This document shows, in pieces, positions 22,565 through 33,305 of a stretch of 64,000 nucleotides of DNA. The first letter of the stretch is position 1, and each line of letters starts with the position of its first letter. Source of the stretch: Plantago ovata (lineage: Eukaryota; Streptophyta; Magnoliopsida; Lamiales; Plantaginaceae); the NCBI GenBank assembly GCA_028274465.1, contig CM051455.1, forward strand, positions 116,287,547-116,351,546, in the 5' to 3' direction. The position numbers and the translations under genes were made by a program. A model generated the notes under the pieces. The model did no database searches. It was not told the origin of the DNA and was given only the letters and a program-made list of their open reading frames with translations.

Positions 22565-25500
22565 TCAAGCGTAGAATCTCTGGAGGTTAGAAGTATTCCA
22601 TGGATTTTTCAATACCCTTCCCTCCATGTCTTGAAGACGATAACTTCCGTTGGACCTTGCTTCAATTATCTTGTAGGGGCCTTCCCAATTGGGTTGCATC
22701 TTCCCAACTTTGCCCAAGATGTCTGCTCTTCGGAGTACTAGGTCTCCTACTTGGAAGTCTCTTTCTCTTACAGCCTTTGTTGTAGGTCTTTGCGATGAGT
22801 GCTTGATATCTGAGGATATTGGCCAAGGCGTTGGTCCTCGCTTCATTGATTGTCTCCAGGTCGAAGAGTCTCTCTGTATGATTGTCCTCGGGTTGATACC
22901 CTTGGATTCTGAGGGTTTCCACCGCCACTTCTGCTGGTATGACCGCCTCGGATCCGTAAACTAGCGAGAAGGGAGTCTCTCTTGTAGCTGTTTTTGAAGT
23001 AGTGCGGTATGCCCACACTACTCCATCAAGCTCGCCGACCCAGTCCTTGTTGGTAGCGAACCTCTTCTGCAAGTTGTTGACAAGGATTTTGTTGACGGCT
23101 TCTGTTTGCCCATTGGATTGAGGATGTCCTACAGAGGTATACCTCCTCTCAATCTTCATTTCCTTGCACCATTCATTGAATCTTTGGCTGCAAAATTGAG
23201 CACCATTATCCGAGATGAGGACCCTTGGCAAACCAAATCGACACACGATGTTCCTCCATACGAAGTTCATAACTCTTTGTTCGGTGATGGTAGATACTGC
23301 CTCAACTTCCGCCCACTTGCTAAAGTATTCGACCGCAACAATGATGAACTTCTTTTGACCCGTGCCTCTTGGAAACGGACCGACTATGTCGATGCCCCAT
23401 ATGTCGAAAGGGCAAGTGATGGCGATGGGCATGAGAGGTTTCGCCGGGACGTTGATCAAATTGGCGTGCAATTGACACTCCTCGCATTTTCTCACAAATT
23501 GGGCAGCGTCTTCGCGAACAGTGGGCCAGTAGTATCCTTGTCGAATGACTTTTTGCGCGAGGGTTCTTCCTCCGGCATGGTCTCCGCAACTTCCTCGATG
23601 CATTTCTCCAAGAAGTTTTTGAACTTCCTGCTCTGCGACGCATCTCAAGTAGACTCCCTCGAAAGACCTTTTGTACAAGTAGTCTCCTTGCATGATGTAT
23701 CGAGGAGCTTTTCCCTTGATTCTCCTCGCTCAGCCTTGTCACGAGGAAGGCTTCCATTTTTGAGATATGTTGTTATCTCTTGCATCCAATTCGGTTGATC
23801 GTCAATTGCCAAGACGTTTGGCTTTGATGACCACAAAGATGATGCGTTGATTCTCATGAGTATCACGTTCCGGGTATCAACTCCTCCGGAAGCTGAGGCA
23901 TACTTTGATAGGGCGTCTGCCCTTTGATTGAGATCCCTTGAGAACTTTTCAATCTCACAACTTTCAAATTTTTGAATTTCTTCCGTGATGGCACTCTTGT
24001 ACTCAGCCAGTGAGTCTTTCTTGGTTCTGAATTTCCCCGAGATTTGCTTCTCGGCCAGTTGGGAGTCGGTGAAGAGATGTAGCTTCTTCACTTGCAATGA
24101 CTTTGCCATACGTAGAGCTATGAGGATGGCTTCATATTCTGCTTCATTGTTGGAGACCGGGAAACTAAGAGTAACGGCGTACTCGAGTTCAGCTCCTCCG
24201 GGACTCTTGAAGTATATTCCTATCCCGCCATTTTTTCCTGATGAGGATCCATCAACATGAAGAATCCAGATGTCTCCGTGGTCGACTAGTTCTTTGGGTT
24301 TTGGAGAGACGTTCTCCGCACCCTTTGGCTCGTCGGTTTTCTCTGTCAGGAACACTTCATGCCTTTTCCTTTTGGTTTGGGACATCGCCTTAAGCTCTTT
24401 TAAAGCATCTTCTAGAGCTTGCATCGGGTTGTTTTGATGGGGTTGCTCTTCGACCATCATCAACGCACTCTTTGTTGCCGAAGAGTTTTCCTCTGAAGTT
24501 CCTTTTGAGGGATACTCCACGAGGAAGTCGGCTATGACTTGTGCTTTCTTGGCCACGGGTGCTTGGTAGTCGATGTCGTACTCACTTAGTTCAATCGCCC
24601 ACCTTGCCATTCTTCCCGAATTTTCGGGCTTTCCGAGGACTTGCTTGAGAGGTTGCTTTGTCAAGACTACAACCTTGTGAGCACCGAAGTAGGGTTTTAA
24701 CCTCCTTGCAGTATAAACGAGGGCAAAGGAAAGCCTCTCGATATCCATGTACCGCGTTTCAGCCCCGGCAAGTACTTTGCTCAAGTAGTAGATGGGCAAG
24801 TGGTCGTTCCCTTGGATTCGCACCAAAACAGAGCTGATAGCTTCCCCGGTTGCTGCTAAGTACAAATAGAGTACCTCTCCGTCTACGGGTTTCGACAATA
24901 GAGGAGGAGCGAGTAAGTATTCTTTCAGCCTCTCGAAGGCCTCCTCGCACTCCTTCGTCCACTCGAAGTGGCTGCTCTTTCTCAATACCTTGAAAAAAGG
25001 TAGATTTTTCTCGGCAGACCTTGAGATGAATCTACTCAATGCAATTGATTTTCCGACCAATTGTTGCACCTCATTGATGGATTGAGGTTGTGGAAGATCG
25101 AGGATGGCCTTTATCTTTTCGGGGTTTGCTTCTATTCCTCTTTCTGTCACCATGTAACCGAGGAACTTCCCCCCTTTGACACCAAAGGTACACTTTGCCG
25201 GGTTGAGCTTCATGCCATACTTTCTCAAGATTGAGAAGCACTTTGCCAGGTAACCTACATGTTGCTCCTCGGTCTTGCTCTTGACGAGCATGTCATCGAC
25301 ATATACTTCCATTGTTTTACCTAGCTCTTCCTTGAACATCTTGTTAACCAACCTTTGGTAGGTCGCTCCGGCGTTCTTAAAACCAAATGGCATCACGTTG
25401 AAGCAATACACGTTGCCGTTAGCGAAGAAGGCAGTCTTAGGCACATCATCTTTGGCCATTTTGACCTGGTAGAAGCCCTGGTACGCATCCATGAAACTAA

Positions 25501-26700
25501 AGAGGGCGCATCCGGCGGTGGAATCGACCAGCTGATCGATCCGTGGGAGAGGGTACGGATCCTTCGGGCAAAACTTGTTGAGCCTTGTGAAATTGTTGCA
25601 CATTCGCCATTTTCCCGGACCTTTCTCCACGAGGACCACATTGCATACCCAGTCAGAGTATCTCACTTCCTTGATGTGCCCGGCTTTAAGAAGCCTTTGT
25701 ACTTCCGCTTCGATGATGGCATTATCTTCCGCACTGAAGTCTCTTCGCTTTTCTCTGATGTGGGTGATCGATGGGTCTACGTTCAGTCGGTGAACGGCGA
25801 CACGTGGGTTGATCCCCTTCAGGTCCTCGGTACTCCATGCGAATATATCGTTGTTATCCTTCAAACATTGGATGAGTTTCATCCTGACTTTAGTGGCCAT
25901 CTCTGTGCCAATTTTTGTGACCTTGTCGGCACTTCCTTCGACAATTTGGATTTCTTCTAGGGCTTCTCTTGCTTCAATTTTGTTTTCCTCAAAGAATTTC
26001 TTCTTTTTGGAAGAGGGTGGGACAGGTGGAATCACTTGGTACTCCTCGAGCTCCTTAACAGCTCCTACTAGAGTATCCTTGTCTTTCTTCATGATTGCTT
26101 TTCTTCGCCTAAGTGACGGACTTGGCTTTTTTGATTTTCTCTTCACTCGCCGAACCGTGTAGAAACGATAAGGCGCATTGTGAACAAGGGGTGTCTCCTC
26201 GGATGGCTGCCCGAGATTAGGTTCTCCGATGGCAACTCTCGAAGTGAACTTGGCTGACATAGTGTAGCATTCCCATGCTTCACGTATGTCTCCTACTTCT
26301 TGTCCGATTCCCAAAGGAGTGGGGAATTTTAGCTTGTTGTGGACTGTGGACACTACGGCTCGGAATTGAGAGAGAGCGGGTCGGCCTAGGACTGCGAAAT
26401 AATCAAATGGCATATCGACGACCACAAAAGGAACCTGTTGGGTCACCCGTCTAGGAGCGCTACCCATTGACACTGTGAGGTTGATCATTCCGAGCGGCAT
26501 GATAGGTTGTCCTCCGAATCCTACTAATGCGCTCCTCACTTCTCTGAGCCCTTCCCTTGGGTTCATTTGCATCCTTTTCAAGGTTCCGGTGAAAATCAAG
26601 TTTGCCGAGCACCCAGTGTCGATGAGGATTCTACCCAACTTGTAGGATTGAACATCCAAGGAAACTACAAGTGGGACGCAAGGATCATAGATGTTTCCTC
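22565..26700 (-). pseudogene. Tat pol: protease, RT, RNase H, second RNase H, integrase (frameshifted)
   Basis: Domains in order on the minus strand are: aspartic protease with IDTGCSANLIF near 26600; reverse transcriptase with NKFCPKDPYPLPRIDQLVD and the YVDD box at about 25288-25303; a gypsy RNase H (near 24860-24520); a second, archaeal-type RNase H starting ILHVDGSSSGKNGG with NNEAEYEA and FTDSQL (near 24265-23890); and integrase with an HHCC zinc finger (CEECQLH), a DDE core (WGIDIVGPF, ISDNGAQF) and a C-terminal GDLVLRR module ending LQRFYA. The frame changes near 23700, before the zinc finger, and again near 22790 by one extra G, so no single protein spans it. Gag and pol frames also differ at about 26700. 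Clade assignment rests on the double RNase H. Confidence 0.93.
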
Positions 26701-28956
26701 CCCGGCATGCTTCAGAGGAATCTCGCTATCATCGAAGGAGATGACGTTGGTTCCCGGTCGCGCGGCTTGAGCATACTTCACATCTCGGACCCTAAGGTTG
26801 TCCACCGTAATCTCCCTTTGATTGCGAGTGTCGCCGCCGGCGGGTCCTCCCGCAATTGTGAGAGTGCGGATGCTTCCATTTACGGGGCGGTTCTCATAAT
26901 TGTTGTAATTATGAATGTCGTCGTCTTGAGGGTTTCCTTGGTAAGGGTGCTCGCTCCCACTTCGAGGAGGTGGGGGCAGGAGTGTCAGGGGTTCCTCCTT
27001 CCGGATGTAGTTAATCAATTGACCGTTACGTATCATCCTCTCAATCTCATTCTTGAGCTCGACACATTCGTCTGAGGTGTGCCCTTTCCCCTTGTGAAAC
27101 TTGCAAAATTTTTCTGAGCTCTTGTTCCTTTGATTTTCCTTAATCGGGGGTGGCCACGAGACGTCTAGCTTCCTCGAGACTATGTAGTTCAAGATGTCGG
27201 ATCTTGGCCTATTCAAGTCTGTGTAGTTGCTATATCGTCTTGGAGGTGACCTTCTGGGAGGAGACCTCTTGTCTCTGAAATCGTTTCTTGAGTTGCCCTC
27301 CTTGATCAACCCAAATTTTTGCTCTTTCCTCTGCTTCCCGGGATTTTGGGGGCGAGGAGGGTACTCCTTTTCTTTCTCTTTTTCTTTCCCTTTTTCCTTG
27401 GGAAGATTGGTTCTCACAATGACCGTTTTTCGGAATTCCTCAGCCTCGAGGAAATCCTTGCAAACTTTGGCGAGTTGTGCTTCATTCTCCACACACGATG
27501 CTGAGAGTACATCTTGGAATTTGATGTTGGTAGTGTTACCATACAAATATTCTTTCCTCTCATTGATCGAGTGATCTTCGACTTGGAGGGCTGCTTCATG
27601 AAAGCGATTGATGAAGTCCCTCAAGTCTTCATTGTTTCTCTGAACAATTTCAGCCAAGTACCTCACCCGTCTTTTGGCGTTCATTACCTTTTCGAATCGT
27701 TTAGAGAACTCCTTACAGAGATCCCTATATGACTTGATGGATCGGTGAGGGAGGCGCGACCACCACTTCATGGCTTCTCCGGAGAGGTTAGCCGGAAAGA
27801 GGAGTGCCTTGGTTCTTGAGTCATGACCGTAAGCATCCATTTTAGTGCCAAATCTTACCAAGTAGTCCTTCGGGCAACTTGTTCCATCATAGCTTTCGAA
27901 GGTGGGGAACCCTCTTTCAATTTTGGCTTGGTGGCTTCTGATTTCATCTCATAGAGGGCTCGGATCTTGGTCTTGCTCTCTCTCTTGGACAGTTCCTCGA
28001 AGAGTCTCTATCTGAGCATCAAGTGCGGATTTCCTCGCGTTGAGTTCATCCAGAGTGAGCCTCCTCCCCGTGATCGGATCGACCAAGGGGGTTACCTCAG
28101 CTACTGTTCTCAGCGCTTGATTCTCCTCCACTGCTTCTTGTTGGTTTTGAGGAGTTACCTGGTTGGGGGTAACTTGATTGGGGAGAACGGGTGGTGTAGC
28201 GACCACCTGAACCCTATTTTCTTGTTGGGCCACATTTTGTAATGATGCCCGTATTCTTCTGTCAATCAGGTCTCTCAAGTCATCCGGGGCACCTTGGGGT
28301 CCTAACCTCGATTGGATTCTTGATGGTCCAAGTCGGGTTTGGATCGGCCTGGTGTTGGCTCTCGAATGTGCTTCATCTTGCGCAACAGGTGCTCTTCCCT
28401 GGGATTGACGAGGAGCGACCAGAGTGGCCCGAGGTTGCTCTTGCACCGGGGCCTGTGGTTCTCCTTGAGCTTGTATCTCGGTATTAACCCTAATAGCCTC
28501 ATTACCTCCGACATATCCTTGTAGAGTAAGAAGGAATAGACCGTATTGAGCTTCGCCCATCCCGAAATCTGATGGTCGGACTACACGTCCATCAGGAAGG
28601 GTGAAAGTCAATGCGGCCGGTTGAGGAGGGTTCATCGCCACGGGAGGTTGGTTAATTGCTACCGGATGAGGCTGCCCTCTAGACTCGGCGTTGTTCGCGA
28701 CTCTCAAAGCTCCATAGGCGTTTCCTACCGGGACTCCTTGCGGGTTATTTTCCCCCGATCTTTCATTTTGGGAGTGAGTGACATTAGTAAATGCCCCCTC
28801 CGTGTAATCCCGATTCCTTGCAACATTGTTGTTTCTTGGTTCCCTCGGAACACCATCCGTTCCTCCTCCACGACCGTTACTAGAGGGACGGCCTCTAGGT
28901 CGAGGAGGGTTCCTGGGTGGTGCATTAGCAAGACGGTTGCTTCTTCTGGGAGGCAT
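26665..28956 (-). pseudogene. Tat gag with one in-frame stop
   Basis: Begins at ATG 28956 with a basic, Pro-rich N-terminus (MPPRRSNRLANAPPRNPPRP). The retrotransposon Gag core includes AMKWWSRLP and DLRDFINRFHEAALQ, followed by a charged RS/KE-rich linker and a zinc-knuckle-like CKFHKGKGHTSDECVELK. A single TGA at 27951-27949 lies within an otherwise continuous frame, most simply a point mutation. The frame ends at 26665, while pol continues in another frame from the G-rich CCGGGGAGG near 26700; this could be a mutation or a programmed shift, which I cannot distinguish. Confidence 0.9.
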
Positions 28957-29025
28957 ATTCGTGAAGTGTCACGAGGAGGAATGTGGCTCGACCAGTAGGG
29001 CAAGGAATGACCTTTCGTGTCGTTT

Positions 29026-29043
29026 CCCACAGACGGCGCCAAA
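29026..29043 (-). promoter_or_regulatory. Tat primer-binding site
   Basis: On the minus strand, directly inside the 5' LTR, the sequence reads TGGCGCCGTCTGTGGGAA after two T's. The TGGCGCC start pairs with a tRNA 3' end carrying GGCGCCA, as tRNA-Asp does; the remainder is only a partial match, so the tRNA identity is tentative. Confidence 0.7.
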
Positions 29044-29798
29044 TGTTGAAGGGTAATTCGTGTTTCTTTCTAAGTTCGCAATGAGTCGCTGGTCTAAGTC
29101 ATTCTAGTTCTTCTTCTTATAGTATCACTCTGAGATAGGAAATGAGCCTTCTTGTAGCTTCCTCGTACCTGAAATAGACTAGAAGGGGGGGGGTTAGTGA
29201 CTCTTGCCCGGTCTGTAAGGTATCAGACCGGAGAGGCGATTTTACGAGTAGGGAGTTGTGAGGCTTCCCTAGTATGATTAGTGAATGTGGTGCTCGTGTG
29301 GTGTCATTAATGCTTGCTGTTGAGGAGTAAATGAGGCCTTTATATACTTGTGGCCCTTCAACTTCCGGTCGCGTAGGATCACGCCACGTGTACGGCTAGG
29401 ATTGAGGCCTTCCTCGGCCCAGGCCCATTAAGGAGGTCCGTGGGCCTTGGCCCAAGGGAGCAACCATGGCTGGTCGCTCAGGGGTCCTCGTGCCTTCCTT
29501 GTGCGTGGATGATGCGAGTAGTGTCCTGCTCAGTTTCTGTCAAGGAGCGTTACCTTGACGTAAGGTCTCCTCGAGCCCGAGAGATGCTCCTCGAGCCCAC
29601 TGGCAGCTTTGTCCTTGTGAGGAGCTTATTTTGAGGGTTGTCCTCCCAGTGATGGTCGGACCTTATGTTGGTCGATCCACACCTTAGTGACATACTTGGG
29701 TGTGGTCGTGCCCCTTGAGGGACGGCCTATGATGCTTTGCCGCGCTCTTAGACCGCTCCAGTTCGTACATGCGGACTGGACATATTTCAACACTAACA
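29044..29798 (-). repeat. Tat element 5' LTR
   Basis: A 755-bp LTR with ends TGTTAGTG and TTCAACA in element orientation. A minus-strand TATATAAAGG at 29337-29346 is the likely promoter for gag-pol. It is about 1% diverged from the left LTR. Confidence 0.93.
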
Positions 29799-29803
29799 CA
29801 TAT

Positions 29804-30954
29804 ATCAAATCATAAACTTGAAGTTGTTTTATGACACACCGCTAAAATTACAAAAGAGAAACTATTTCATTCAACAAGAAATAACCATCCTAGCCAGTTC
29901 TCACATTCACTCTTTTCTCTATCAAAGAGTCTCCGAACTCATACGTCAAAAAAAAAGAAATCTCCATCAAGAAAGACAGAATCTTCCATCCATGGAAGAG
30001 AATGGAATCAATTGCAACTAAAGCATTTTCTTTAAATTAGGTGGCTTGCTGCTTATAGGTAGGCCTTAGGAGCACAAAGAAAGTATACCACTACGTTTTA
30101 CAGCCCGGGACCATCGTCAGCTTAGCTTATTAGTTCAGTGAAGATTATAGGGGATCACCCGTAGCGGGTCTAAATCTGAGGTTTTCTTCAGGGCTTGAGA
30201 GTGTGATAGGGCCCCACAAGTTTTTCATTCACCACGAATCCACCAATCATTGTCGGGTTCGGCGGTGGTGGATCGGAAAGATAGAAGAAATCAAAAATTA
30301 AATTCTATGTGAAATTTGTATCAGTTGCAAGCGTATATATAAAGGACAACAACCCTACCTACAATAACAATCTATCACAGGGAAAGTCGATGAGAAAATT
30401 TACTGCTACTGTAAAAAGGGTAAAATCCCTACAATGATACAGTACGAATGTAAGGATAAGAAAATTGTGAATATGATCAATCAGATTGGGAATTTGACTT
30501 GTCATTATTATTATGAGAACCTGTCCTATCCTGCGCAACCCAATTGGCAATCGCAAACTCTAAAGTATTTTCTCAGTCTTCGCAAATATGATCTAATTTG
30601 TCGCAAATAATATTTTTTTTCTTAGCAAACAAATAATATTGGTTGATCAAAACATGGCATTGGCAGTTGGCACAATAATTAAGACAAAATGTACTCTGTT
30701 ACACACTCTAAAACCTCAAACAGGTTTCAATTATGTTTACTCTCAAATTAAATGAACAACCAACAGTGTAGTCTGAAATTAACTGAAAAGCGATTATGGA
30801 GAAGAAAAAGGCTTTCCAGTGTAGTCTGCTACAAGTTTTGAAAGATGTTCAATTTGTACAAAACATAGAGAAGATATGCATTAGGATTTAAAAAAAAAAA
30901 GCTTTATTTTGGGAAAGGGATAACAAATTAAAGCTTTAATATTTGATTTATTAC
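29804..30954. other. Spacer right of Tat element; no gene recognised
   Basis: I searched this stretch on the minus strand for the missing N-terminal exons of the ABCG pseudogene and for the START-domain exons of the HD-ZIP gene, and found neither. It is AT-rich with short frames only. It is presumably old flank of both genes, now decayed. Confidence 0.5.
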
Positions 30955-31645
30955 CTCCTCTCTCAACTTAGCATTATCCATATTCATTTTGATCTCCTCC
31001 GGCGACATTTTTGGTATGACAACGGAGCCACCAGAAACAGCACAAGTAGCATTTATGAGGACTTCTTTGAACCTCATGTTTTCCTTTGCGAGACTCTCAT
31101 TCTCAATATGAAGCGCCATATTCTCTTGGTGCATACGTTGGACCTGCAACAAATCAAATTTATTTTAAACGTTTTGAATTAGTGCAATTTGCGTGCAATA
31201 TGAGATAGTGCCAATGGTAATCCATGTTTCAACATTACTTTCATTCTGTTGCGCTTGTTTTGGAACCAATAGTTCACTTGCACTGGGTTTATTCCCAACC
31301 TGAGGCCAAGTTCTCTTTGTAGCTTGTCACTAGGATGAGAAACCTCTTTGAACAAACTATATTATAATTTATAACAAATTTGCAACATTATATTAGTTTT
31401 TTGCACAATATTTACACCTTCATTGTCTCCGAAAGAAGAAGAAGAAAGGGAACTAACTTTTCCATCTCCTTTACTTGGTCTGGAGTATGGCGATGGTAAC
31501 GCCTTTTCTTCAAGGACCGGGACTTGATAACATTTACACCTACATTTTCTCCAGCTTTTTTCATGCAGAGCTTTGTCTCTCTTATCTTCTTTCCAATGTC
31601 ATAACTCTCTGAACCACCTGAGTTGTTAACTTCTATCTTGATCAT
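30955..31645 (-). pseudogene. Truncated HD-ZIP class IV homeobox gene
   Basis: Three coding exons, 31645-31458, 31356-31239 and 31143-30955, join in frame. Exon 1 (start ATG 31645) ends in KKRRYHRHTPDQVKEME. Exon 2 completes the homeodomain (SHPSDKLQRELGLRLG, VQVNYWFQNKRNRMK) with the invariant WFQNKR. Exon 3 encodes the zipper-loop-zipper linker typical of class IV (ENESLAKENMRFKE, then NATCAVSGG, then NAKLREE), ending at a GTAATA donor. The downstream exons for the START and HD-SAD domains, normally most of the protein, are absent from the following kilobase. Class IV members control epidermal identity, trichomes and cuticle. The remaining reading frame is undamaged, so a short protein could be made, but a truncated relic is the simpler view. 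An intron inside helix 1 of the homeodomain splits codon 63. Confidence 0.85.
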
Positions 31646-32464
31646 CTTTCCCTACATATTAGTTTACGTCTTCAATGTTAACATACACAACGTATATGAT
31701 AGAAAAATGAGAAACAAAATTAACATGGGAAAGAGTATATAAGTGGTGCACTCTTCTTATCCTCTCCCTCCTATATATAACCCCACTTGAATTCCCGTGT
31801 AAATTTTTATATTTAACACGAGAAATGAGCATCACTTATAACAAAAATAACACGAGAAATGAGCGTCAAACTTTACTCATATATATACCCACACTTGAAT
31901 TCTCGAAAAAAGAAAAAAAAAGAGTAAAAACTTTGATCCGCTCTAAGACCCAAATTTCTTTTCCCTCTTTCAATTAAAAAACAATATAATGCATTAAAAA
32001 TAAAGCTACGTATAGTGCTTAAAAATTAAAAATCACATTTGCGGAAATTAATCCTTCAAATAAAAAGAGTATAAATAAATACAAAAAAAAAAAAGAAGAA
32101 ACTCACGATCATCTTTCAGGTTTCACATTCATTCCATGTGAAAGATCTCGATTTATAATGAAAAATTACTTCGAACAAAACAACATTCATTTACTATAAC
32201 AATCTATGCATCGATCAGTAAATTCATCGATTCTCTAGAAAAATAAAATGAAGACACAAGCATACCTTCTCCATTACTTCTGAAATTAATTTTGTAATTC
32301 ACCTTATCAAAAATAAGGAAACATTGTTAAGATAGTTGGGGAATAAAAGTGTTTGTAAGTGAACTTTAAAAGAAAAATAATTAAAAATGAAGAAGCTTAC
32401 GAGTGTTAAGAGAATATCTCACAGCTGAAGGTGCTAGGGAGAAAACTAATCAACCGTCTAGGTT
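31646..32464 (-). other. HD-ZIP IV 5' leader with probable non-coding exons
   Basis: On the minus strand a GTAAGC donor near 32400 and a small exon around 32283-32267 (ending GGAGAAG before GTATGC) precede a TAG acceptor a few bases before the ATG. Leader introns like these are common in class IV HD-ZIP genes. The small exon contains its own short upstream ATG frame. Confidence 0.45.
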
Positions 32465-32475
32465 GTATATTTATA
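32465..32475 (-). promoter_or_regulatory. Probable HD-ZIP IV TATA box
   Basis: On the minus strand the sequence reads TATAAATATAC about 65 bp before the first candidate splice donor, in a position suited to a core promoter. No L1 box was identified with confidence. Confidence 0.4.
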
Positions 32476-32546
32476 CACGTATGAGGCGATGACTATATCA
32501 CGATAAGAATAAGAAGCAAATGCTTTTACTTACATAATTTTTCCAG

Positions 32547-32643
32547 ATTCATAAAACAGTAAAGTTGCGTAAAATGAATTTGCGGAACTAAATTATGAAT
32601 TCATAAAACGGTAAAGTTGCGTAAAATGAATTTGCGGAACTAA
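32547..32643. repeat. 52-bp tandem duplication upstream of HD-ZIP IV
   Basis: Two near-identical copies of a segment beginning ATTCATAAAAC and ending TTTGCGGAACTAA lie at 32547-32592 and 32599-32643, differing at about one base. They sit some 100 bp beyond the TATA box and may be part of the old promoter. Confidence 0.85.
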
Positions 32644-33305
32644 TGTAAATTATGATTAACGGAATATGGATTTTATTTGAAATAAATGGAATTCATCATT
32701 TTTACAGTTATCGTATCTAAATAGATTTATATTTCAAATATACCTTTATATCTACGTGCAAAATTAATAGATGTGTACATCTATAAAAATAACTTGGTAC
32801 TTATCAAAAATTTTCATAAGGAATGACTAATTATTAAGAATTCTTTACCGTCCAATTATAATCGCGTAACTATTATTTGTTCTTGAAGGTCAAACATCAC
32901 TTTTTAATGCTTAGGTCGCGGTTAAATATTGAAGTGCGTAATAATTAAAAATGTTCTTTTTTGAGTCATGTGCCAAGAGCGTGACAAATACTAAGGCGAG
33001 AACCGTGTGATCTTCTACTACTACACACCCAACAGGGAGAAATTATCCATGATAATGCAAATTGGAAAAATATGAGATCGTAAAATAAAATAAAATAAAA
33101 ATAAGAGTAAAAATGAAAGAAAAAAGAAGAGAGGAATATCAAATTAAGTTGTATAACCAATTTATGCCTTCTGAAAATTGTTTGGAAGACTTTGTTCATG
33201 AAAAATTGCATTTTTTCTCAAAATCTTCTTTTTGAGTGACTCAAAATCAATTTATTGTATATGTCCCATCTTTGTTGATTAAATTTATTTGTAACCAAGA
33301 ACCAA
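32644..33305. other. AT-rich spacer; nothing recognised
   Basis: No coding frame, repeat boundary or RNA gene could be supported here; it is low-complexity AT-rich sequence. Confidence 0.5.

Larger units (their letters stand above)
15962..29798 (-). mobile_element. Full-length Ty3/gypsy retrotransposon, Tat clade
   Basis: This 13,837-bp element is bounded by LTRs 15962-16720 (3' LTR in element orientation) and 29044-29798 (5' LTR), and by perfect 5-bp target duplications CATAT at 15957-15961 and 29799-29803. Reading leftward from the 5' LTR it has a primer-binding site TGGCGCCGTCTGTGGGAA, gag, protease, reverse transcriptase, RNase H, a second archaeal-type RNase H, integrase, then 5.8 kb holding an ORF on the opposite strand, and a purine run AGGGGGA before the 3' LTR. 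The dual RNase H and opposite-strand extra ORF downstream of pol are characteristic of the Tat/Retand/Ogre group. The coding frames carry a stop and at least three frameshifts, so this copy looks non-autonomous. Confidence 0.95.

Noticed and set aside
23106..23798. 230-codon plus-strand frame over the Tat integrase
   Set aside because: It is the complement of integrase/RNase H coding sequence, with no domain of its own. The genuine antisense gene lies further left.
29804..30556. Possible N-terminal ABCG exons right of the Tat element
   Set aside because: I compared the minus strand with the expected PDR N-terminal motifs and found no match.
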